Below, one piece after another: positions 17,593-26,774 of a stretch of DNA of 64,000 nt. The notes beneath the pieces were generated by a model. The model did not search any database. It was not told the DNA's origin and saw only the letters and a list, made by a program, of their open reading frames with translations. Positions within the stretch are counted from its first letter, which is position 1; each line of letters opens with the position of its first letter. Position numbers and translations under genes: made by a program. Origin of the DNA: Sphingomonas sp. BT-65 (GTDB lineage Bacteria; Pseudomonadota; Alphaproteobacteria; Sphingomonadales; Sphingomonadaceae); the NCBI RefSeq assembly GCF_026107375.2, contig NZ_JAPCIA010000001.1, positions 1,860,001 through 1,924,000 on the forward strand, written 5' to 3'.

Positions 17593-17994
17593 ATGAATCT
17601 GTGGCTGATGAAGTCGGAGCCCGAAACCTTCGGCTGGGACGATCTGGTCCGCGACGGCAAGACCGAGTGGGACGGGGTGCGCAACTATACCGCCGCGCTC
17701 AACCTCAAGGCGATGAAGGTCGGCGACCGCGCCTTCTTCTACCACAGCGTGCAGGGGCTCGAGATCGTCGGGATCATGGAGGTGAGCCGCGAGGCCAAGC
17801 CAGACGGCGACGGCAAACACTGGGTCTCGGTCGAGGTGAAGCCGGTCGAGCCGCTCGCCAAGCCGGTCACGCTCAAGGCGGTCAAGGCCGAGCCCAGGCT
17901 CGCCGAGATGGACCTCGTCAAATTCTCGCGCCTCTCGGTGGGCAAGGTCACACCCGACGAGTGGAAGCAAGTCATCGACATGTCGAAGGCGTAA
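17593..17994 (+). CDS. EVE domain-containing protein
   Basis: A 133-residue single EVE domain (PUA-like fold) of the thymocyte nuclear protein 1 type: WLMKSEPETFGWDDL at the start, WDGVRNYTAALNLKAMKVGDRAFFYHS in the middle, VKFSRLSVGKVT near the end. EVE domains bind modified bases in DNA or RNA; the ligand here is unknown. AAAGGA precedes the ATG. The frame runs further upstream through the inverted repeat, which I regard as leader. It is followed 52 bp later by ybgC. Confidence 0.88.
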   Translation: MNLWLMKSEPETFGWDDLVRDGKTEWDGVRNYTAALNLKAMKVGDRAFFYHSVQGLEIVGIMEVSREAKPDGDGKHWVSVEVKPVEPLAKPVTLKAVKAEPRLAEMDLVKFSRLSVGKVTPDEWKQVIDMSKA

Positions 17995-18046
17995 CGGTCC
18001 GCTTAACCTTTATCTCCCGACTCGCGTCGGCTAGGTGCAAACGTCC

Positions 18047-18499
18047 ATGCCCGCCGACGACCCTGTGATCGCCGGCCGCTTCGACGGCCTCGAGCATCGT
18101 TTCCCGGTCCGTGTCTATTTCGAGGACACGGACCTGTCGGGCGTGGTCTATCACGCCAATTATCTGCGCTTCATGGAGCGCGCGCGCTCGGACATGCTGC
18201 GCCTCGCCGGGATCGACCAGCGCGCCGCGCACGAGGCGGGCGAAGGCGCCTATGCCGTCACGCGCATGCAACTTCGCTTTGCTGGACCCGCCCGGCTCGA
18301 TGACGCGTTGACCGTCGTCAGCCGGCTGGTCCGCGTGCGTGCGGCGTCAGTCGATATTCAGCAACGAGTCATGCGGCACGACGAATTGCTCGTTCAGGCA
18401 GAGGTCGAGGCCGCGTTCGTGGCGCCAAACGGGCGTCCCAGGCGGCAGCCGGCCCATTGGGTGGACGCGTTCGTGCCGCTTGTATCGAAGGGGAATTGA
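18047..18499 (+). CDS. ybgC: Tol-Pal-associated acyl-CoA thioesterase
   Basis: Hot-dog-fold thioesterase of 150 residues, first gene of the tol-pal block. The signature VYFEDTDLSGVVYHANYLRFME holds the catalytic Asp (Asp in EDTD) near residue 27. YbgC hydrolyses short acyl-CoA or acyl-ACP and is linked to phospholipid metabolism near the Tol machine. Starts at 18047 (ATG) or 18035 (GTG) are both possible; I chose the ATG. tolQ follows after 7 bp. Confidence 0.9.
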   Translation: MPADDPVIAGRFDGLEHRFPVRVYFEDTDLSGVVYHANYLRFMERARSDMLRLAGIDQRAAHEAGEGAYAVTRMQLRFAGPARLDDALTVVSRLVRVRAASVDIQQRVMRHDELLVQAEVEAAFVAPNGRPRRQPAHWVDAFVPLVSKGN

Positions 18500-18506
18500 G
18501 CGACAC

Positions 18507-19208
18507 ATGGAATTGTTCGTGAATACCGACGCCGCGGCCATGTCGCCGCTTGGCCTGTTCCTCCAGGCCGACTGGGTGGTGAAGGCGGTGATGATCGGCC
18601 TGCTGCTCGCCAGCATCTGGACCTGGGGGATCATCTTCTCCTTGCGCGGCCGCATCGCCAAGGCGCGCAAGTCGACCGACGCGTTCGAACGCGACTATCG
18701 CAAGTCCGACGATATCGACGTCTTCTACCGCATGCACGGCGACAGCGACCATCCGGTCGCGCGCGTGTTCGCCGCCGGGGTCACCGAATGGCGCCGCTCG
18801 ACCGGCGGGCGCGCGCTCGACAAGGACGGCACGCGCGAGCGGCTCGCCACCACGATGGGCGCTGCGGTCGCGTATGAGATCGACAAGCTCTCGGACCGGC
18901 TCAACATCCTCGCCACGGTCGGCGCGGTCGCGCCGTTCGTCGGGCTGTTCGGCACGGTGTGGGGCATCATGCGCAGCTTCACCGCGATCGCCAGCGAGCA
19001 GAACACCTCGCTCGCCGTCGTCGCGCCAGGCATTGCCGAAGCACTATTTGCCACTGCGATCGGCCTGTTCGCAGCCATCCCCGCGGTGATCGCCTACAAC
19101 CGCTTCAGCCATGGCATCAACAAGGTCGAGGCGCATCTGAACCGCTTCGCGGACGGCTTCCACGCCACATTGAGCCGCCAGCTCGACGGCGGGGGAGCGG
19201 GGTTGTGA
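18507..19208 (+). CDS. tolQ: Tol-Pal system proton channel subunit TolQ
   Basis: Inner-membrane proton channel component, 233 residues, homologous to ExbB and MotA. The three membrane helices are at about 24-44, 135-158 and 172-195, with the conserved VGAVAPFVGLFGTVWGIM segment. A large cytoplasmic loop lies between helices 1 and 2. With TolR and TolA it transduces the proton gradient to keep the outer membrane attached at division. It is separated from tolR by a repeat rather than by the usual short gap. Confidence 0.95.
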   Translation: MELFVNTDAAAMSPLGLFLQADWVVKAVMIGLLLASIWTWGIIFSLRGRIAKARKSTDAFERDYRKSDDIDVFYRMHGDSDHPVARVFAAGVTEWRRSTGGRALDKDGTRERLATTMGAAVAYEIDKLSDRLNILATVGAVAPFVGLFGTVWGIMRSFTAIASEQNTSLAVVAPGIAEALFATAIGLFAAIPAVIAYNRFSHGINKVEAHLNRFADGFHATLSRQLDGGGAGL

Positions 19209-19222
19209 TTGGCGCGTCCACA

Positions 19223-19383
19223 TTCCTCCCCCATCGGGGGAGGTGGCATCGCGCAGCGATGACGGAGGGGCCGCCCCGCAGAGGGCGGAATTTTGCCGAG
19301 CTGTTGCCGGCCGTCTGCGCGGCCGCCTCTCCACCACCGCCTTCGGCGGCGGTCCCCCTCCCCAAGACAAGCTGGGGGAGGAT
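19223..19383. repeat. Dispersed palindromic repeat, copy 2, inside the tol operon
   Basis: About 160 bp between tolQ and tolR with the same blocks as copies 1 and 3: CTCCCCCATCGGGGGAGG, GATGACGGAGGGG, CCTCTCCACC, GGTCCCCCTCCCC, and a final GGGGGAGG. It is longer in the middle than copy 3. A GGGGGAGGATCT at the end of the copy supplies the likely ribosome site of tolR (start 19388). Confidence 0.85.
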
Positions 19384-19387
19384 CTAG

Positions 19388-19822
<435 letters not shown>

Positions 19823-19823
19823 C

Positions 19824-20648
19824 ATGGCGCTGGTGCTCGATCGTCGCGAGGGAACGGGGATCGGCCTGGCGCTGCTCGGCCATGTGATCCTGTTCGGCTT
19901 GCTGACGGTCGGCTTCCTCGCCACGCCGAACCCCGAGAAGCTCCAGCCGACCCCGATCGAGATCTCGTTGACCGACGAGGCGGGCCTCGTCAGCGAGGCG
20001 CCCGAGATCAACCGCGAGGCCCCTGCCGAACGCCTCGCCGAGACCCAGGCCCCGCCCGAGCCGCTCACCCCGCCCCCGGTCGAGCGCCCCGAGCCCGAGC
20101 CGGTCGTGCGTCCGGACCCCACGCCGCCCAAGGCCGAGCCGCGCCCCTCGCCGCGCAAACCCGAGCCGCAAAAGGTCGAGCCCAAAAAGGCCAGCGCTGC
20201 CCCGCCCAAGGCGCAGCCCAAGCAGACCACGCGCGAGGTGCGCCCCACCGGCCGCCTTTCGGGCATCGTCGACGGCCTCACCGACCAGCCGAGCAAGGGC
20301 AAGGCCAAGACTCCGCAGGCGAGCCAGATCGGTGCCGCGGTCAAGGCGAGCCTCGCCGCCGAGGTGATCCGCCAGCTTCGCCCGCACTGGCGTTCGCCGA
20401 CCGGCGCCGATGTCGAGCTGCTGCGCACCACGGTCGAGATCCGCCTCAACCGCGACGGCTCGCTCGCCGCGCCGCCGCGGGTGATCGCGCAGACCGGGGT
20501 CAACGCCAGCAACCGCGCGCAGGCCGACCTGCACAAGGAACGCGCGCTCAACGCGGCGCGCCTCGCCGCCCCCTTCAACCTTCCGGAAGAATATTACGAC
20601 GCCTGGAAGCTCCTCAGACCCAATTTCGACAGGAACCTCAGCCGATGA
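19824..20648 (+). CDS. tolA: Tol-Pal system protein TolA
   Basis: Bridge protein linking the inner membrane to Pal and TolB, 274 residues. One membrane helix lies near the N-terminus (about 14-32, [18 protein letters not shown]). A long Pro/Glu/Lys-rich domain (about 40-165) replaces the helical domain II of enterobacterial TolA, and the C-terminal TolA domain (about 170-274) has [11 protein letters not shown]. The start may also be at 19812; the junction GGATGGCGGCTGACATGG resembles the one at 34138-34153. tolB begins 4 nt before this stop. Confidence 0.9.
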   Translation: MALVLDRREGTGIGLALLGHVILFGLLTVGFLATPNPEKLQPTPIEISLTDEAGLVSEAPEINREAPAERLAETQAPPEPLTPPPVERPEPEPVVRPDPTPPKAEPRPSPRKPEPQKVEPKKASAAPPKAQPKQTTREVRPTGRLSGIVDGLTDQPSKGKAKTPQASQIGAAVKASLAAEVIRQLRPHWRSPTGADVELLRTTVEIRLNRDGSLAAPPRVIAQTGVNASNRAQADLHKERALNAARLAAPFNLPEEYYDAWKLLRPNFDRNLSR

Positions 20649-22009
20649 AGCCCGCACTTTCGCTCGTCGCCCTCCTGATCGCCACGCCGGTGGTCGCGCA
20701 GGAAGTGACTCCGCCCGCAATCCCCGCCCCCGCCCAGCAGGAGGAAGGCCTCAGCGTCGACGTCACCGACACCGCCTCGGCCGACCTTACCATCCTCATC
20801 CCCGCCATGCCGACGACTCAGGCGGTGCAGACCCCGGCGGGCAACACCGAGGCGCTCGGCCGCCAGATCGCCGAGGTGATCGCCGCCGATTTGCGCAACT
20901 CGGGCCTGTTCAAGCCGATCGGCCCCAACGGCGTGCGTACCCCCGCGGTGGGCCAGGTCCGCGCGCCCGACTTCGCCTATTGGCGCGGCGCCACCGCGCA
21001 GGCGCTGGTCCAGGGCTATGTCCAGGCCGGCGGCGGGGGGCGGCTCACCGTCGGCTGCTATCTCTACGACGTCGCGCTCGGCACCGAGCTCACCCGCCAG
21101 GGGTTCGACGTGGGCCCGTCCGACTGGCGCCGCGCTGCGCACAAATGCGCCGACGCGATCTACACCCGCCTGTCGGGCGAAGGCCCCTATTTCGATAGCC
21201 GCGTGGTCTATGTCAGCGAGACCGGGCCCAAGAATCGCCGCATCAAGCGGCTCGCGATCATGGACCAGGACGGCGCCAACCACCGCTTCCTGACCAACGG
21301 CCAGTCGATCGTGCTGACCCCGCGCCTGTCCCCCGACGAACGCCGCATTGCCTATATGAGCTACCAGGGCGACAAGCCCGCGCTCTATGTCTACGACCTC
21401 GCCTCGGGCCGGCAGCGGCTGCTCGTCACCAATGTCAGCCTCGCCTTCGCGCCGCGCTTCTCCCCCGACGGCCGCTGGATCCTGTTCACCATGTCGACCG
21501 CGGGCAACGCCGATGTCTATCGCATCTCGTCCACCGGCGGCTCGCCGCAGCAGCTGACCAGCGGCCCCGGCATCGACACCGGCGGCAGCTACTCGCCCGA
21601 CGGCCGCCGCATCGTATTCGAGAGCGACCGCTCGGGCACGCAGCAGCTCTATGTGATGAACGCCGACGGCTCGAACCAGCAGCGCATCAGCTTCGGCGGC
21701 GGGCGCTATGCGACGCCCGTATGGAGCCCGCGCGGTGACCTCATCGCCTTCACCCGCATGGGCGGCGGCGGCTTCCGCATCGGGGTGATGACCCCTTCGG
21801 GCGGCGGCGAGAAATTGCTGACCAACGCCTGGGGCGACGAGGGTCCGAGCTTCTCGCCCAATGGCCGCGTGCTGATGTTCTATCGCGGGGCGCAGGGCCG
21901 CTCGGGCAAGGCCGATGTCTGGTCGGTGGACCTCACCGGCACCAATGCGCGGCGGATTCCAACGCCGCTCGATGGATCCGATCCGGCCTGGGGACCGTTA
22001 CGCCCCTGA
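20645..22009 (+). CDS. tolB: Tol-Pal system beta-propeller protein TolB
   Basis: Periplasmic protein of 454 residues that binds Pal, TolA and colicins in other bacteria. Signal peptide about 1-18 (ending PVVAQ), then an N-terminal alpha/beta domain (about 50-170), then a six-bladed propeller of TolB/WD40-like repeats (about 190-450) marked by recurring [26 protein letters not shown] and [10 protein letters not shown]. It overlaps tolA by 4 nt and precedes pal by 50 bp. Confidence 0.95.
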   Translation: MKPALSLVALLIATPVVAQEVTPPAIPAPAQQEEGLSVDVTDTASADLTILIPAMPTTQAVQTPAGNTEALGRQIAEVIAADLRNSGLFKPIGPNGVRTPAVGQVRAPDFAYWRGATAQALVQGYVQAGGGGRLTVGCYLYDVALGTELTRQGFDVGPSDWRRAAHKCADAIYTRLSGEGPYFDSRVVYVSETGPKNRRIKRLAIMDQDGANHRFLTNGQSIVLTPRLSPDERRIAYMSYQGDKPALYVYDLASGRQRLLVTNVSLAFAPRFSPDGRWILFTMSTAGNADVYRISSTGGSPQQLTSGPGIDTGGSYSPDGRRIVFESDRSGTQQLYVMNADGSNQQRISFGGGRYATPVWSPRGDLIAFTRMGGGGFRIGVMTPSGGGEKLLTNAWGDEGPSFSPNGRVLMFYRGAQGRSGKADVWSVDLTGTNARRIPTPLDGSDPAWGPLRP

Positions 22010-22059
22010 ACACGATCGCTCCGCTCACGAAATCCGTAAATGCCTAGGGAGAACCACCA

Positions 22060-22572
22060 GTGGCAAAGCTTAGAACCGCCCTCATCATCGGCACCATGGC
22101 GATCGCGGTCGCCGGCTGCTCGAAGAAGCGTCCCGAGACGCTGCCCCCCAACCCCGGCGCGGTCGATCCCGGCCCGGGCCCCGGCACCGACACCGGCGGC
22201 GCGGTCCAGCCCGGCAGCCCCGAGCATTTCAAGCAGAACGTGTCGAGCGACACGATCCACTTCGCGCTCGACCAGTATGACATCGACGCGCAGGCGCGCA
22301 CGATCCTCGACAGCCAGGCGCAGTGGCTGACTCAGTTCCCCAACACGCGGATCACGCTCGAAGGTCACGCCGACGAGCGCGGCACGCGTGAATACAATCT
22401 CGCGCTCGGCGACCGCCGCGCCAATGCCGCGAAGAACTATCTCGCGGCGCGCGGCGTCTCGGCGACCCGCATCACCACGATCAGCTATGGCAAGGAGCGC
22501 CCGCTCGCGCTCGGCTCGGATGAGCAGAGCTGGGCCCAGAACCGCCGCGCGGTGACGATCGTCATCAACTGA
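22060..22572 (+). CDS. pal: Peptidoglycan-associated lipoprotein Pal
   Basis: Outer-membrane lipoprotein of 170 residues. Lipobox AVAGC with Cys20 for acylation, a Pro/Gly-rich tether (about 25-55), then an OmpA-type peptidoglycan-binding domain (about 65-168) with TLEGHADERGTREYNLALGDRRA, including the Asp and Arg that hold diaminopimelate. It is the last gene of this tol block; a cpoB/ybgF gene, often next, is not here. A terminator follows at 22594. Confidence 0.95.
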   Translation: MAKLRTALIIGTMAIAVAGCSKKRPETLPPNPGAVDPGPGPGTDTGGAVQPGSPEHFKQNVSSDTIHFALDQYDIDAQARTILDSQAQWLTQFPNTRITLEGHADERGTREYNLALGDRRANAAKNYLAARGVSATRITTISYGKERPLALGSDEQSWAQNRRAVTIVIN

Positions 22573-22593
22573 TCTGGCCTATCGTGAAAAGCG

Positions 22594-22627
22594 AAGGGGC
22601 GCGGTCCGCAAGGGCGGCGCCCCTTTT
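22594..22627 (+). terminator. Terminator of the tol-pal operon
   Basis: A stem of 9 bp (AAGGGGCGC at 22594-22602 with GCGCCCCTT at 22617-22625) and a 14-nt loop, followed by T residues. It starts 22 bp after the pal stop and marks the end of ybgC-tolQRAB-pal. It also lies at the end of the convergent vapC gene. Confidence 0.8.
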
Positions 22628-23001
22628 CAATGGACCGTGGTTGGTAACGCAACGCCCAAGTTCAGCGCAGCCCCATGCAGCCGCCTGTCCCGCGTCCATA
22701 AACGTAATCCGGGCGTAAGCCGCACCGCTGCCAGCAAGTGCGCATCAACATAGCCAATACCCAGATTGTAGAGTGGCTGTCGCTCGATCAGGATTTGAAC
22801 CTCTTCGTCTCGCGCTCGCGTCGTGGCCGGCAGTCTGCGCAAAGCCCTCAATATGTCTTCGCGGCGGCGAAGGCTGCCCAGGGCGATCTCGCCGATAACG
22901 AATGGATGGGTGAAGATCAGGCCGGACTGAAGCCGCTCGGCCATGAGCGGATCACCATGCCGCAAATGATCGATCCAGATCGTGGTATCGGCCAGGATCA
23001 T
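22627..23001 (-). CDS. vapC: VapC-family PIN-domain toxin
   Basis: Predicted ribonuclease toxin of 124 residues. The PIN acidic residues are visible: Asp in LADTTIWID (residue 5), Glu in IGEIALG (about 38), Asp in GYVDAHLLAA (about 85) and Asp in WTRDRRL (about 103). The group of PIN toxins with the DTTIWIDHLR start and the antitoxin of VapB type are usual partners. It overlaps the antitoxin gene by 4 nt. Activity is not proven. Confidence 0.88.
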   Translation of the reverse strand: MILADTTIWIDHLRHGDPLMAERLQSGLIFTHPFVIGEIALGSLRRREDILRALRRLPATTRARDEEVQILIERQPLYNLGIGYVDAHLLAAVRLTPGLRLWTRDRRLHGAALNLGVALPTTVH

Positions 23002-23195
23002 CCCAATTTCGCACGGCGACGGGGAGGAGCGCCAATGTCTGGCTCACTGCCGCCCAACAAGGCCAGGCGGCGCGCGCTCTCCCGCTCGATCAGCGCCTTC
23101 AATGCTTCGCGAAGCAGCTGCGACTTTTCCTTCAGGCCCGTAAACTCCTGTGCCTCCGCCAGTTGTTCGTCATCCAGCACGACCGTGGTCCGCAT
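22998..23195 (-). CDS. vapB: VapB-type ribbon-helix-helix antitoxin
   Basis: A 65-residue antitoxin. The N-terminal DNA-binding part MRTTVVLDDEQLAEAQEFTG followed by KSQLLREALKALIERE is of the MazE/AbrB-unrelated, Arc-like ribbon-helix-helix VapB group. The C-terminal tail (about 45-65) is disordered and should wrap the toxin. AAGGAG lies 7 nt upstream of the ATG at 23195. A palindrome of TGATGC half-sites just upstream is its likely operator. Confidence 0.85.
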   Translation of the reverse strand: MRTTVVLDDEQLAEAQEFTGLKEKSQLLREALKALIERESARRLALLGGSEPDIGAPPRRRAKLG

Positions 23196-23207
23196 ATCAC
23201 TTCTCCT

Positions 23208-23235
23208 TGATGCGAGAAATAGCATCAAATGATGC
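23208..23235 (-). promoter_or_regulatory. Putative VapBC autoregulatory operator
   Basis: Three half-sites of the same hexamer: TGATGC at 23208-23213, GCATCA at 23222-23227 and TGATGC at 23230-23235. The last two form a palindrome with a 2-bp centre. They lie 13-40 bp upstream of the vapB start and overlap its ribosome site. Position and symmetry fit a VapB dimer binding site; function is inferred. Confidence 0.55.
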
Positions 23236-23286
23236 CCGTATCAATGCATCCCCAATATCCGATTCCGCTTGTCTTTCATAAGATTC

Positions 23287-23303
23287 GATATAAATTTGAT
23301 ATC
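23287..23303. promoter_or_regulatory. AT-rich dyad upstream of the SPFH gene
   Basis: GATAT (23287-23291) and ATATC (23299-23303) flank AAATTTG. It sits 21 bp before the SPFH start and between the two divergent genes, in a stretch clearly more AT-rich than the surroundings. It could be part of a promoter or a regulator site; no specific factor can be named. Confidence 0.3.
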
Positions 23304-23323
23304 ATGATTTACGGGAGGCATTG

Positions 23324-24217
23324 ATGACCGATTCGAACCCCCGCGCGCTCCGCAGCAGCGCCGAGCGCCCCGCTTCCACCGCCAGTGGCTATGCCATGCT
23401 GCTCGTCCTTCTGCTCGCGATCCTGGGCTTCGCGTTCAGCGCGCCGCTTTCGGACGATATGATCTGGGCCGTCCTCGGCATGGCGGCGAGCGGGCTCGTC
23501 TTCCTCTTCGTGCTGCTCGGCTTCTACCTGCTCCAGCCCAACCAGGCTGCGGCGATCCTGCTGTTCGGCGAATACAAGGGCACCGATCGCAACACCGGGC
23601 TGCGCTGGGCATGGCCGTGGCTGATCAAGAAGAAGATCTCGGTCCGCATCCACAACATCACCTCGGAGCGGCTCAAGGTGAACGACCTGCGCGGCAACCC
23701 GATCGAGATCGCGTCGAACGTGGTGTGGCGCGTCGCCGACACCGCGCAGGCGCTGTTCGACGTCGACGACTATCGCGAGTTCGTCCACATCCAGATCGAG
23801 AGCGCGGTGCGCGCGATCGGCTCGCGCTACCCCTATGACGACTTCACGCATGAGGAGATCACGCTGCGCGGCAATGCCGAGCATGTCAGCGACGAGCTGC
23901 GCGCCGAGCTGCAGGAGCGAGTCGAGATGGCCGGCGTGCATATCGACGAATGCCGCCTCACCCACCTCGCCTATGCGCAGGAGATCGCCCAGGCGATGCT
24001 CCGCCGCCAGCAGGCCGAGGCCGTGGTCGCGGCGCGCAAGACCCTGGTCGAGGGTGCGGTCGGCATGGTCGAGATGGCGCTCGAGCAGCTGTCCCAGAAG
24101 AATGTCGTCGAGCTCGATGACGAGCGCCGCGCGGCGATGGTCTCGAACTTGATGGTCGTGCTCTGCTCGGAGCGCGACACCCAGCCGGTGGTGAACACGG
24201 GTAGTCTGTATCAATAA
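23324..24217 (+). CDS. SPFH (band 7) domain membrane protein
   Basis: Stomatin/prohibitin-like scaffold of 297 residues. Two membrane helices (about 24-42 and 47-68) are followed by the SPFH domain (about 70-220: [42 protein letters not shown]) and a C-terminal coiled coil (about 228-270: [20 protein letters not shown]). The function is unknown; such proteins form membrane microdomains and hold proteases. GGGAGG precedes the ATG. It is followed by an RHH gene and a zinc-ribbon gene on the same strand, closely spaced. Confidence 0.88.
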   Translation: MTDSNPRALRSSAERPASTASGYAMLLVLLLAILGFAFSAPLSDDMIWAVLGMAASGLVFLFVLLGFYLLQPNQAAAILLFGEYKGTDRNTGLRWAWPWLIKKKISVRIHNITSERLKVNDLRGNPIEIASNVVWRVADTAQALFDVDDYREFVHIQIESAVRAIGSRYPYDDFTHEEITLRGNAEHVSDELRAELQERVEMAGVHIDECRLTHLAYAQEIAQAMLRRQQAEAVVAARKTLVEGAVGMVEMALEQLSQKNVVELDDERRAAMVSNLMVVLCSERDTQPVVNTGSLYQ

Positions 24218-24230
24218 CGGGAGAGGGCCT

Positions 24231-24434
24231 GTGTCCGCCCCACCCAAGAAAGCGTTCCCGCTCCGCCTCGACCCTGCGCTCTACGCCGCGATCGAGCGGA
24301 GCGCGGCGACTGATCTGCGCAGCGTCAACGCGCAGGTCGAATGCCTGCTGCGCGAGGCGCTGGCCAGGCGCGGCGTCAAGCTCGCGGATCCGGTGCGCGC
24401 CAAGCGCGGCCGGCCGCCAAAGGAGGAAGGTTGA
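24231..24434 (+). CDS. Arc-like ribbon-helix-helix protein
   Basis: A 67-residue protein with a ribbon-helix-helix DNA-binding core (FPLRLDPALYAAIERSAATDLRS, then VNAQVECLLREALARRGVK) and a basic C-tail ending RAKRGRPPKEEG. The GTG start follows GAGAGG. It lies 13 bp after the SPFH stop. It may regulate the SPFH locus, or be a HicB-like antitoxin without a toxin; no toxin is visible. Confidence 0.75.
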   Translation: MSAPPKKAFPLRLDPALYAAIERSAATDLRSVNAQVECLLREALARRGVKLADPVRAKRGRPPKEEG

Positions 24435-24435
24435 G

Positions 24436-24648
24436 ATGCGGTCGAACCCATGTCCCAAATGCCAGGGGTCGATGATCGAAGGCTTCGTGCTCACCGAACG
24501 TCACGACATGCCGGTCCTCCCCGGCTGGTCGCCCGGTGTGCCGCGCAAGGGCTGGTTCGGCGTCAAGCAAGGCAAGGACAAGCCGATCGAGATCACCACC
24601 TGGCGCTGCCAGCGCTGCGGGTTCCTCGAAAATTATGCGCGGACCTAG
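24436..24648 (+). CDS. Small zinc-ribbon protein
   Basis: A 70-residue protein with two CxxC knuckles: CPKCQ at residues 6-10 and CQRCG near residue 60, separated by a conserved PGWSPGVPRKGWFGVK segment. This is the pattern of the PF20097-type family. The function is unknown. It begins 1 bp after the RHH gene, so these two are likely co-translated. It converges with the S1/P1 nuclease. Confidence 0.75.
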   Translation: MRSNPCPKCQGSMIEGFVLTERHDMPVLPGWSPGVPRKGWFGVKQGKDKPIEITTWRCQRCGFLENYART

Positions 24649-25523
24649 GGCGTAGCCGGCGGTGGCGGGCCGAACGCCTCGTCGAGCAGCCGGGCGAGGC
24701 GCAGGCCGCCGCGGGTGATCTGCTGGCGCATCACCGGTACCAGCCTTTCCACCGTCGCGTCGTCCATCTTGCCGCGCGGCGGCATGTCGTCGCGGCACGG
24801 GTCGCCGCCATAAGCCGCGGCATAGGCCTCTTTCGCGACCTCCCAATTCTCGCGGCTCCAGTCCTCGACCGTCCCCGCGCCCTGCGCCACGCGCTCCTCC
24901 GCCGGATAGGCGACGACCAGCGGCGGCGGGGTCGAGATCGCGCGCTCGGCCAGCCACCCGTCGAGGATCGTGTGCAGGTTCAGCCGCTCGGGGCCATAGA
25001 TGCCATAGTCCGACCGCGCCCGGTTGCCGCCCAGGTCGCCCTTGTCGCCGGCATGCAGCGGCTGGTGCAGGTCGCCGACGAAATGGACGAGGAAGGCGAG
25101 CGCCATCACCTTCTCGCGCACCGGCACCTTGGGATCCTGCAGCAGCTTCACGTCGCGCTCGATCTGCGCCGAGACGCAATTGCCGTCGGGGCAATTGCCC
25201 TTGAGCGTGAACGGCTTGCAGATGCTCACATTCTGATAGTGCCAGTTATAGGCATAGCTGAACCGTTGCCCGAGCGGCTTGATGCAGTCCGCCCAGATGC
25301 TCGCCTGCTCGATCGTCTTCGCGGGACAGGTCGGGGTCTCGAGCAGCGCCTGGCGCGCGAGCAGCCGGTCGATCTCGCGCCGCGTCTCGGGCTTCGCATT
25401 CCTGTAGGCGATCGCGGCGATCGTCTCATGGCTATATTCCCAATAGGCGAAGGCGGGTGAGGCGATGAGCGTCGCGGCGAGCGCGACGGCGGCGAGGATG
25501 CGGCGAATCATGCGAAGCGCCAT
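24645..25523 (-). CDS. S1/P1 family nuclease
   Basis: Exported zinc-dependent nuclease acting on single-stranded DNA and RNA. After a signal peptide (about 1-25, ending SPAFA), the mature N-terminus YWEYSHE supplies a Trp/His for the zinc cluster. Further ligands are in FSYAYNWHYQN and the signature LVHFVGDLHQPLHAG with GNRARSDYG. The length of about 292 residues is normal. The start may be 25523 (MALRMIRR) or 25511; no clear ribosome site decides. The C-terminus is Pro-rich. Possible roles are phosphate or nucleoside scavenging. Confidence 0.88.
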   Translation of the reverse strand: MALRMIRRILAAVALAATLIASPAFAYWEYSHETIAAIAYRNAKPETRREIDRLLARQALLETPTCPAKTIEQASIWADCIKPLGQRFSYAYNWHYQNVSICKPFTLKGNCPDGNCVSAQIERDVKLLQDPKVPVREKVMALAFLVHFVGDLHQPLHAGDKGDLGGNRARSDYGIYGPERLNLHTILDGWLAERAISTPPPLVVAYPAEERVAQGAGTVEDWSRENWEVAKEAYAAAYGGDPCRDDMPPRGKMDDATVERLVPVMRQQITRGGLRLARLLDEAFGPPPPATP

Positions 25524-25709
25524 AGCCGGTCGATGCACCAAAATCGCTTGCAATATTGGCGAATGTTCTATATATGTTCTGAAATGAGCTTCCTATTTTC
25601 CCTGCTCAGCCAGTCCGGCACGCGAGTGTCTGGACGGAGGGCAGATCGGGGGAGACGTAGTGTGAGTTTTGACAGCTTCCAGCGCGAATCACCCGGTGCG
25701 AACCGCCGA

Positions 25710-26774
25710 TCAGCCCTCGTCGTTGTAGATCGCGACGACCTTCTCGCCGTCCGCCGAAACCTTGCCGCGGTACATGCCCGGCGTGTTGAAGCTCCAGCCG
25801 CCCGCTCCGTCGGGCGTCACGAAGATCACGCCGCCGCTGCCACCGAGTTCCTTCACCTCGTCCATCACCACTGTCGCGATATCGGTGGCCGTCTCGGCAT
25901 CCAGTTCAGGACGCCTCCAGCACTGCGCGAATTCTTCCTTCGCCTGGTCCGGGCATTCGACATGCTCCGCCCGCCGCGCCAATCGCATCGAAGTGCAAAT
26001 CTCGTGCGCCACGCCGACGCGGATGAAATACTCTCCCGCCCCGGTCGCCGAGACGGCGCAGGCACGGTCGTCGGCGTAGGTGCCCGCGCCAATCACCGGC
26101 GAATCGCCGATCCGGCCCCAGCGCTTGCCGGTGATCCCGCCGGTCGAGGTCGCGGCGGCGACATGGCCCGCTTTGTCCATCGCCACCGCGCCGACCGTGC
26201 CGAACTTGCGGTCGACGTCGAACCAGCTGGTCTTCTTCGCCTTGAGCGTCTCGAGCTGGCGACGGCGTTCCTCGGTCGCGAAGTACGACGGGTCGACCTG
26301 CTCCAGCCCCTTCTCCGCGCTGAACTGGTCGGCGCCCTTACCCGCCAGCATCACATGCGGGCTGTCCTCCATCACCTTGCGGGCAAGGCTGATCGGGTTC
26401 CTGGTCCGCGTCACACCCGCGACCGCGCCCGCCTTGCGCGTCGTCCCCTCCATGATCGAGGCGTCGAGCTCGTTGGTGCCCTCATAGGTGAACACCGCAC
26501 CGCGGCCGGCGTTGAAATTGGGATCGTCCTCCAGCACCTTCACCGCCGCCTCGACCGCGTCGAGCGCGCTGCCGCCTTTGGCCAGCACCTGCGACCCGGC
26601 CTCAAGCGACGCGTCCAGCGCCTTGCGCACCGCCGCCTCGCGCTCGGGCGTCATCTTGTCGCGTTCCATCACGCCAGCCCCGCCATGGATCACCAGCGTC
26701 CATTCGGGCTTGGTCTGCGCCGTGGCGGAAAGCGACATCAGCAGGGCTCCGGCGATGAGGAACGAGCGGTTCAT
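25710..26774 (-). CDS. Isoaspartyl peptidase/L-asparaginase (Ntn type)
   Basis: N-terminal nucleophile hydrolase of the plant-type asparaginase family, 354 residues. Signal peptide about 1-19. VIHGGAG (about 28-34) and DAVEAAVKVLEDDPNFNAGRG match the alpha subunit, and autocleavage is expected before Thr193 in KFGTVGAVA. Substrate loops GDSPVIGAGTYAD and AVSATGAGE follow. It probably hydrolyses isoaspartyl dipeptides in the periplasm. It overlaps the acyltransferase gene downstream by 4 nt and may be co-transcribed with it. Confidence 0.9.
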   Translation of the reverse strand: MNRSFLIAGALLMSLSATAQTKPEWTLVIHGGAGVMERDKMTPEREAAVRKALDASLEAGSQVLAKGGSALDAVEAAVKVLEDDPNFNAGRGAVFTYEGTNELDASIMEGTTRKAGAVAGVTRTRNPISLARKVMEDSPHVMLAGKGADQFSAEKGLEQVDPSYFATEERRRQLETLKAKKTSWFDVDRKFGTVGAVAMDKAGHVAAATSTGGITGKRWGRIGDSPVIGAGTYADDRACAVSATGAGEYFIRVGVAHEICTSMRLARRAEHVECPDQAKEEFAQCWRRPELDAETATDIATVVMDEVKELGGSGGVIFVTPDGAGGWSFNTPGMYRGKVSADGEKVVAIYNDEG

